From assembly GCF_000505665.1 (NCBI RefSeq), contig NC_023033.1, positions 248,001 through 312,000 of the forward strand: a stretch of 64,000 nucleotides of DNA, in the 5' to 3' direction. The notes under the pieces were generated by a model that saw only the letters and a list, made by a program, of their open reading frames with translations, was not told the origin of the DNA and searched no databases. Position numbers and translations under genes: made by a program. Positions 58,546 to 64,000 of this stretch are shown here, one piece after another; position 1 is the first letter of the stretch; each line of letters starts with the position of its first letter. Source of the stretch: Thermosynechococcus sp. NK55a (GTDB lineage: Bacteria > Cyanobacteriota > Cyanobacteriia > Thermosynechococcales > Thermosynechococcaceae).

Positions 58546-61500
58546 ATGGCTAGTAATCAGATTTACACGCCACCCGCCTTTACCTTGCCAGACCTTGTCG
58601 AGATTCAGCGGGCCAGCTTCCGATGGTTTCTTGAAGAAGGACTCATTGAAGAGCTAGAGAGTTTCTCCCCTATTACTGATTATACCGGCAAAATTGAGTT
58701 GCACTTTTTGGCCAAAGACTACCGACTCAAGGAGCCGAAGTATAGCGTAGATGAGGCCAAGCGGCGGGATGCCACCTACTCAATGCAAATGTATGTCCCA
58801 ACTCGCCTCATTAATAAAGAAAACGGCAATATCATTGACCAGGATGTGTTCATTGGGGATCTACCCCTGATGACCGATCGCGGCACCTTTATTATCAATG
58901 GTGCAGAGCGCGTCATTGTCAACCAGATTGTCCGCAGTCCTGGTGTTTACTACAAATCAGAAACCGACAAAAATGGTCGTCGCACCTACAATGCCAGCCT
59001 GATTCCCAACCGGGGCGCTTGGCTGAAATTTGAAACTGATAAAAACAATCTACTGTGGGTACGCATTGACAAAACCCGTAAGCTCTCGGCGCACGTTCTC
59101 CTCAAGGCCTTGGGATTAACCGATAGCGAAATCCTAGAGCGGTTGCGTCACCCCGAGTACTACCAAAAAACCGTTGAAAAAGAAGGCAAATTCTCTGAGG
59201 AAGACGCCCTCATTGAACTGTACAAAAAACTGCGTCCAGGGGAGCCGCCCACGGTCTCGGGGGGACAACAGTTGCTAGAGTCGCGCTTCTTTGATCCCAA
59301 GCGCTACGACCTTGGCCGGGTGGGTCGCTACAAGCTCAACCGCAAGTTGCAGTTAAATATTCCTGACTCGGTGCGCATCCTCACCCCAGAGGATATTCTT
59401 GCCGCCATTGATTATCTCATTAACCTAGAGTTTGACCTGGGAACGATTGATGACATTGACCACTTGGGCAACCGCCGTGTCCGTTCTGTCGGTGAGCTGT
59501 TGCAAAACCAAGTGCGGGTTGGCCTCAATCGCCTAGAGCGCATTATTCGCGAGCGGATGACGGTGTCTGACACGGATTCTTTGACGCCCACTTCACTGGT
59601 GAATCCAAAGCCCTTGGTAGCCGCCATTAAGGAATTCTTTGGCTCTAGCCAGCTTTCCCAGTTCATGGATCAAACCAACCCCCTCGCGGAACTGACCCAC
59701 AAACGGCGCTTAAGTGCCCTAGGGCCCGGTGGTCTCACTCGGGAGCGGGCAGGCTTTGCTGTGCGGGATATTCACCCTAGCCACTATGGTCGCATTTGCC
59801 CCATTGAAACCCCTGAAGGCCCCAACGCCGGGTTGATTGGCTCCCTGGCTACCCATGCCCGTGTCAATGAATATGGCTTTATTGAGACGCCTTTCTATCC
59901 CGTGAAAGATGGTCGCGTCCTTAAGGATCAGCCTCCTATTTACATGACGGCTGACGAAGAGGATGATAAGCGGGTGGCGCCGGGGGATGTGCCCACCGAT
60001 GAAAACGGTTACATCCTTGGTGATGTGGTACCTGTGCGCTATCGTCAAGATTTCACAACCACAACCCCTGATCAGGTGGACTACGTGGCGGTTTCGCCAG
60101 TGCAGATTATCTCTGTGGCTACATCCCTGATTCCCTTCCTAGAGCACGATGACGCCAACCGTGCCCTTATGGGCTCTAATATGCAGCGGCAGGCCGTTCC
60201 CCTGTTGCGCCCGCAGCGTCCTTTGGTGGGTACAGGCCTAGAGGCCCAAGCAGCCCGGGACTCTGGTATGGTGATTCTCAGCCAGACCAATGGCGTGGTC
60301 AGCTATGTGGATGCCAATCAAATTCGCGTCAAAACGGATAATGGCCCTGAGATTACCTACACGTTGCAAAAATACCAGCGCTCCAACCAAGATACGTGCT
60401 TGAATCAACGGCCGATTGTCTTTGTGGGCGATCGCGTGCAAGCGGGACAAGTCATTGCCGATGGTTCTGCCACCGAAGGGGGTGAACTTGCCCTTGGCCA
60501 GAACATCCTTGTGGCCTACATGCCCTGGGAAGGCTATAACTACGAAGACGCCATCCTAATTAGCGAACGGCTGGTGCAAGAGGATGTTTATACCTCTATC
60601 CACATTGAGAAGTACGAGATTGAGGCGCGGCAAACCAAACTCGGTCCTGAGGAAATTACCCGCGAAGTGCCCAACGTCTCTGAAGAAGCCCTGCGGCAAT
60701 TGGATGAAAACGGCATTATCCGCATCGGTGCCTTTGTAGAGGCAGGCGATATTCTCGTCGGTAAAGTCACCCCCAAAGGGGAATCGGATCAACCCCCCGA
60801 AGAAAAACTGCTGCGTGCCATCTTTGGTGAAAAAGCGCGGGATGTGCGGGATAACTCCCTGCGGGTGCCCAATGGTGAAAAAGGTCGCGTTGTCGATGTG
60901 CGCGTCTTTACCCGTGAGCAAGGGGATGAGCTACCCCCCGGCGCCAATATGGTGGTGCGGGTTTATGTGGCCCAGAAGCGCAAAATTCAAGTGGGGGATA
61001 AAATGGCTGGTCGCCACGGCAATAAGGGGATTATTTCCCGCATTCTGCCGGTGGAGGATATGCCTTTCCTGCCCGATGGTCGGCCGGTGGATATTGTCCT
61101 CAATCCCTTGGGGGTGCCCTCACGGATGAATGTGGGGCAAGTCTATGAGTGTCTTTTGGGCTGGGCTGGAGAATGCCTTGGTCGTCGCTTTAAAATTACC
61201 CCCTTTGATGAAATGCACGGCAAAGAAAAATCCCGCGAAACAGTCCATGCCAAACTGCAAGAGGCCAGAGATGTCACGGGTCAAGATTGGGTCTTTAACC
61301 CTGAGAATCCAGGCAAAATGGTCGTCTATGATGGCCGCACGGGTGAACCCTTTGACCGACCAGTGACGGTGGGAATGGCCTATATGCTGAAACTGGTCCA
61401 CTTGGTGGACGATAAGATCCACGCCCGCTCCACCGGTCCCTACTCCTTGGTTACCCAACAGCCCCTCGGTGGTAAAGCCCAGCAAGGTGGTCAGCGCTTT

Positions 61501-61872
61501 GGCGAAATGGAGGTGTGGGCACTGGAGGCCTATGGTGCCGCCTATATTCTCCAAGAGTTACTGACGGTCAAGTCCGATGATATGCAAGGACGCAATGAAG
61601 CCCTCAATGCCATTGTGAAGGGGCAATCCATTCCACGACCGGGCACGCCAGAGTCCTTTAAGGTGCTGATGCGGGAGCTGCAATCCCTGTGCTTAGATAT
61701 TTCTGTGCGCAAGGCCAGTATTCCCAGCTTTGATGACGATGGCGAAATGAAACCTGACCCCGAGGTGGATTTGATGGTGGATGTCAGTCCTCGCCGTACG
61801 CCGGCACGACCCACTATTGACTACAGTGCCCTAGACGACACGGACGATAAAGAAGGGGCAACGACATTCTAA
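58546..61872 (+). CDS. rpoB: RNA polymerase beta subunit
   Basis: A 1,108-residue beta subunit. Visible landmarks are [21 protein letters not shown] (rifampicin region, split at its conserved Gln-Asp core), [16 protein letters not shown], the [16 protein letters not shown] catalytic-pocket segment and the C-terminal [19 protein letters not shown]. The length is normal for cyanobacteria, whose beta subunit is shorter than in proteobacteria. It is the first gene of the rpoB-rpoC1-rpoC2 operon, behind a near-consensus promoter. Confidence 0.98.
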   Translation: MASNQIYTPPAFTLPDLVEIQRASFRWFLEEGLIEELESFSPITDYTGKIELHFLAKDYRLKEPKYSVDEAKRRDATYSMQMYVPTRLINKENGNIIDQDVFIGDLPLMTDRGTFIINGAERVIVNQIVRSPGVYYKSETDKNGRRTYNASLIPNRGAWLKFETDKNNLLWVRIDKTRKLSAHVLLKALGLTDSEILERLRHPEYYQKTVEKEGKFSEEDALIELYKKLRPGEPPTVSGGQQLLESRFFDPKRYDLGRVGRYKLNRKLQLNIPDSVRILTPEDILAAIDYLINLEFDLGTIDDIDHLGNRRVRSVGELLQNQVRVGLNRLERIIRERMTVSDTDSLTPTSLVNPKPLVAAIKEFFGSSQLSQFMDQTNPLAELTHKRRLSALGPGGLTRERAGFAVRDIHPSHYGRICPIETPEGPNAGLIGSLATHARVNEYGFIETPFYPVKDGRVLKDQPPIYMTADEEDDKRVAPGDVPTDENGYILGDVVPVRYRQDFTTTTPDQVDYVAVSPVQIISVATSLIPFLEHDDANRALMGSNMQRQAVPLLRPQRPLVGTGLEAQAARDSGMVILSQTNGVVSYVDANQIRVKTDNGPEITYTLQKYQRSNQDTCLNQRPIVFVGDRVQAGQVIADGSATEGGELALGQNILVAYMPWEGYNYEDAILISERLVQEDVYTSIHIEKYEIEARQTKLGPEEITREVPNVSEEALRQLDENGIIRIGAFVEAGDILVGKVTPKGESDQPPEEKLLRAIFGEKARDVRDNSLRVPNGEKGRVVDVRVFTREQGDELPPGANMVVRVYVAQKRKIQVGDKMAGRHGNKGIISRILPVEDMPFLPDGRPVDIVLNPLGVPSRMNVGQVYECLLGWAGECLGRRFKITPFDEMHGKEKSRETVHAKLQEARDVTGQDWVFNPENPGKMVVYDGRTGEPFDRPVTVGMAYMLKLVHLVDDKIHARSTGPYSLVTQQPLGGKAQQGGQRFGEMEVWALEAYGAAYILQELLTVKSDDMQGRNEALNAIVKGQSIPRPGTPESFKVLMRELQSLCLDISVRKASIPSFDDDGEMKPDPEVDLMVDVSPRRTPARPTIDYSALDDTDDKEGATTF

Positions 61873-61874
61873 AC

Positions 61875-61914
61875 ACTCAGAACTGAGTCAGCTTGTTTGG
61901 GGGCGATCGCCCCC
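61875..61914. repeat. Two inverted repeats in the rpoB-rpoC1 spacer
   Basis: ACTCAGAACTGAGT (61875-61888) and the 16-bp palindrome GGGGGCGATCGCCCCC (61899-61914, an extended HIP1 site) fill the 76-base spacer. They may affect RNA processing or stability between the two genes; no U tract follows. Confidence 0.5.
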
Positions 61915-61948
61915 CTGATCCATTTACTGCCAAAGGATTTGTGAGCTT

Positions 61949-63817
61949 ATGCCCAGACTCGAGCAACGCTTTGATTATGTAAAAGTGTCTCTGGCCTCAC
62001 CCGAGCGCATCATTCAGTGGGGACAGCGCACTCTCCCCAACGGTCAAGTGGTGGGCGAGGTAACCAAGCCAGAAACTATTAACTATCGCACCCTCAAGCC
62101 GGAGATGGATGGCCTCTTCTGCGAGCGGATTTTTGGCCCTGCTAAGGATTGGGAGTGCCACTGCGGTAAATACAAGCGGGTGCGCCATCGCGGCATTGTC
62201 TGTGAGCGCTGCGGCGTTGAAGTCACCGAATCACGGGTGCGCCGCCATCGCATGGGCTACATTAAGTTGGCTGCCCCAGTTACCCATGTCTGGTATCTAA
62301 AGGGGATTCCCAGCTACATGGCAATCCTGCTGGATATGCCCCTGCGGGATGTGGAGCAAATTGTCTATTTCAACTCCTATGTAGTCCTGAATCCAGGCAA
62401 TCACCCTGACCTCAGCTACAAGCAGCTCCTGAGTGAAGATCAGTGGCAGGAAATCGAAGAGGAGATCTATAGGGAGGACTCGGAGCTAGAAGGTGTTGAG
62501 GTGGGCATTGGGGCTGAAGCCATTCAACGCCTGCTGCGGGATTTGGATTTGCAAGCGGAGGCCGACCAACTGCGGCAGGAAATCCTCAACTCTAAGGGGC
62601 AAAAACGCGCCAAGCTCATCAAACGCCTGCGGGTCATTGATAACTTTATTGCCACTGGCTCCAAGCCGGAATGGATGGTCCTGACCGTGATTCCCGTGAT
62701 TCCACCGGATCTGCGGCCAATGGTGCAGTTAGATGGCGGGCGCTTTGCCACCTCTGACCTTAATGACTTATACCGCCGTGTCATTAACCGCAACAACCGC
62801 CTCGCCCGCCTGCAAGAGATTCTGGCGCCCGAGATTATTGTCCGCAATGAGAAGCGGATGCTTCAAGAGGCGGTGGATGCCCTGATTGATAATGGTCGTC
62901 GCGGTCGCACGGTGGTGGGTGCCAATAACCGTCCTCTGAAGTCCCTGTCCGACATTATTGAGGGGAAACAGGGACGTTTCCGCCAAAACCTGCTTGGGAA
63001 ACGGGTGGACTACTCTGGTCGGTCGGTGATTGTGGTCGGGCCAAAACTGCAAATGCACCAGTGTGGCCTGCCGCGGGAAATGGCGATTGAACTTTTTCAG
63101 CCCTTTGTGATTCACCGCTTGATTCGCCAACAAATTGTCAACAACATTAAGGCGGCCAAGCGCATGATCCAGCGCAATGATCCTCAAATTTGGGATGTGC
63201 TGGAGGAGGTCATTGAGGGTCACCCGGTGCTGCTCAACCGTGCGCCGACACTCCACCGTTTGGGGATTCAGGCCTTTGAGCCGATTCTGGTGGAAGGGCG
63301 GGCGATTCAACTGCACCCCTTGGTGTGTCCTGCCTTCAACGCCGACTTTGACGGTGACCAAATGGCGGTGCACGTGCCCCTTTCGATTGAGGCCCAGGCG
63401 GAGGCGCGGATGCTGATGCTAGCCTCGAATAATATCCTGTCGCCGGCCACGGGCAAGCCAATTATTACCCCCAGCCAAGATATGGTTTTGGGCTGCTATT
63501 ACTTGACGGCAGAAAATCCTAAGCTGCCGGATTATAGCGATCGCTACTATGCCAACTTCCAAGACGTGGTCATGGCCTACGAACAGGGGCACTTGCCTCT
63601 CCATGCCTTTGTTTGGGTGCGCTACGACGGTGAGGTGGACGATGGCGACACCAGTGAACCCCAGATTACGACCTATGAAGATGGCTCCCGTTTGCTGGAG
63701 TATTCCCTGCGTCGGATCAAGGAGGATGCCAACGGTCAACGGATTTCCCAATACATCCGCACCACCCCCGGTCGCATTATCTACAACCAAACGATTCAAG
63801 AAGCCCTAGCCAGTTAA
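61949..63817 (+). CDS. rpoC1: RNA polymerase gamma subunit (beta' N-terminal part)
   Basis: A 622-residue gamma subunit, the N-terminal part of beta' that is a separate protein only in cyanobacteria and plastids. The zinc ribbon is [20 protein letters not shown], and the catalytic magnesium triad is in [12 protein letters not shown]. It joins RpoC2 to make a complete beta'. The split is strong evidence for a cyanobacterial origin of the window. Confidence 0.98.
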   Translation: MPRLEQRFDYVKVSLASPERIIQWGQRTLPNGQVVGEVTKPETINYRTLKPEMDGLFCERIFGPAKDWECHCGKYKRVRHRGIVCERCGVEVTESRVRRHRMGYIKLAAPVTHVWYLKGIPSYMAILLDMPLRDVEQIVYFNSYVVLNPGNHPDLSYKQLLSEDQWQEIEEEIYREDSELEGVEVGIGAEAIQRLLRDLDLQAEADQLRQEILNSKGQKRAKLIKRLRVIDNFIATGSKPEWMVLTVIPVIPPDLRPMVQLDGGRFATSDLNDLYRRVINRNNRLARLQEILAPEIIVRNEKRMLQEAVDALIDNGRRGRTVVGANNRPLKSLSDIIEGKQGRFRQNLLGKRVDYSGRSVIVVGPKLQMHQCGLPREMAIELFQPFVIHRLIRQQIVNNIKAAKRMIQRNDPQIWDVLEEVIEGHPVLLNRAPTLHRLGIQAFEPILVEGRAIQLHPLVCPAFNADFDGDQMAVHVPLSIEAQAEARMLMLASNNILSPATGKPIITPSQDMVLGCYYLTAENPKLPDYSDRYYANFQDVVMAYEQGHLPLHAFVWVRYDGEVDDGDTSEPQITTYEDGSRLLEYSLRRIKEDANGQRISQYIRTTPGRIIYNQTIQEALAS

Positions 63818-63836
63818 TTTGGGAGACCCCAACACC

Positions 63837-64000
63837 ATGACTGAGAAAAAGCCTATTTTCTTTAACCGCATCATTGACAAAAAAGGCTTGCGGGACCTGA
63901 TTGCTTGGTCCTTTAGCAACTTTGGCACTGCCCGCACAGCGGAAATGGCCGACAAAATCAAAGACCTGGGCTTTCACTATGCCACGCGCGCCGGCGTCTC
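63837..64000 (+). CDS. rpoC2: RNA polymerase beta' C-terminal part, truncated by the window edge
   Basis: The first 54 codons of rpoC2: [18 protein letters not shown], then [22 protein letters not shown] (split here), and [12 protein letters not shown], which match the start of cyanobacterial RpoC2. The gene begins 19 bases after rpoC1, with GGGAG upstream. The remainder lies outside the window. Confidence 0.95.
   Translation, partial: MTEKKPIFFNRIIDKKGLRDLIAWSFSNFGTARTAEMADKIKDLGFHYATRAGV

Overview
The window is chromosomal DNA from a cyanobacterium, most likely a thermophilic unicellular Thermosynechococcus-type organism (genus inferred from remembered gene content and protein similarity, not from a search). 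Supporting signs are the split RNA polymerase genes rpoC1 and rpoC2, NDH-1 genes in the order ndhA-ndhI-ndhG-ndhE, a complex-C (cytochrome b6f) assembly factor, Ccs1, a DevBCA exporter, and the HIP1 palindrome GCGATCGC throughout. Almost all of the window is ordinary core genome, densely packed on both strands. I saw no tRNA, rRNA, CRISPR array, intact insertion sequence or prophage.

Layout. 0-8.4 kb: sulfiredoxin, a MalK-type ABC ATPase joined to an HTH/GrpE-like gene, a 2Fe-2S ferredoxin, an Anbu-type proteasome homologue, an antiporter followed by two CrcB fluoride channels, and acnB. 8.6-15.9 kb: a small membrane protein, a ParA-like ATPase (frameshifted as read), pheS, a CPBP protease, an L,D-transpeptidase, then a heme/cytochrome group (complex-C assembly factor, hemF, ccs1). 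15.9-23.1 kb: a minus-strand operon of minor pilins matching the HpsA-HpsB-HpsC set. 23.3-24.9 kb: a PD-(D/E)XK (Rpn-like) gene with a 12-bp minisatellite and a truncated tandem copy. 24.9-29.8 kb: DUF3326, HtrA and the ndh operon. 30-38 kb: dihydroorotase, UDP-xylose synthesis pair, rnhB, pheT, bioB. 38-46 kb: rsmA, enolase, an unusual P-type ATPase, a pseudouridine synthase, a tiny lipoprotein and an ABC exporter. 46-55 kb: RNA-processing genes (RNB nuclease, YqgF, miaA, a second pseudouridine synthase) and gyrB. 55-64 kb: devBCA, then rpoB-rpoC1-rpoC2, the last cut by the window edge.

Two things stand out. First, three genes (gyrB, the ParA-like gene and hpsA, which has two breaks) are broken by frameshifts that all look like one missing base in a 6- or 7-base homopolymer. 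Because gyrB is essential, missed bases in the sequence are the simplest explanation, and the other breaks should be read the same way until checked. Second, there are many short perfect tandem duplications (8-30 bp), concentrated in hpsA and in intergenic DNA, well above chance. Together with the expanded 12-bp repeat of the Rpn-like gene they point to slippage-driven variation, or to footprints of excised elements.

No clearly new multi-gene system is visible. The best candidates for novelty are the HTH-GrpE-head fusion, the P1B-like ATPase without a CPx motif, the dihydroorotase with altered metal ligands, the orphan Anbu and the repeat-rich HpsA.
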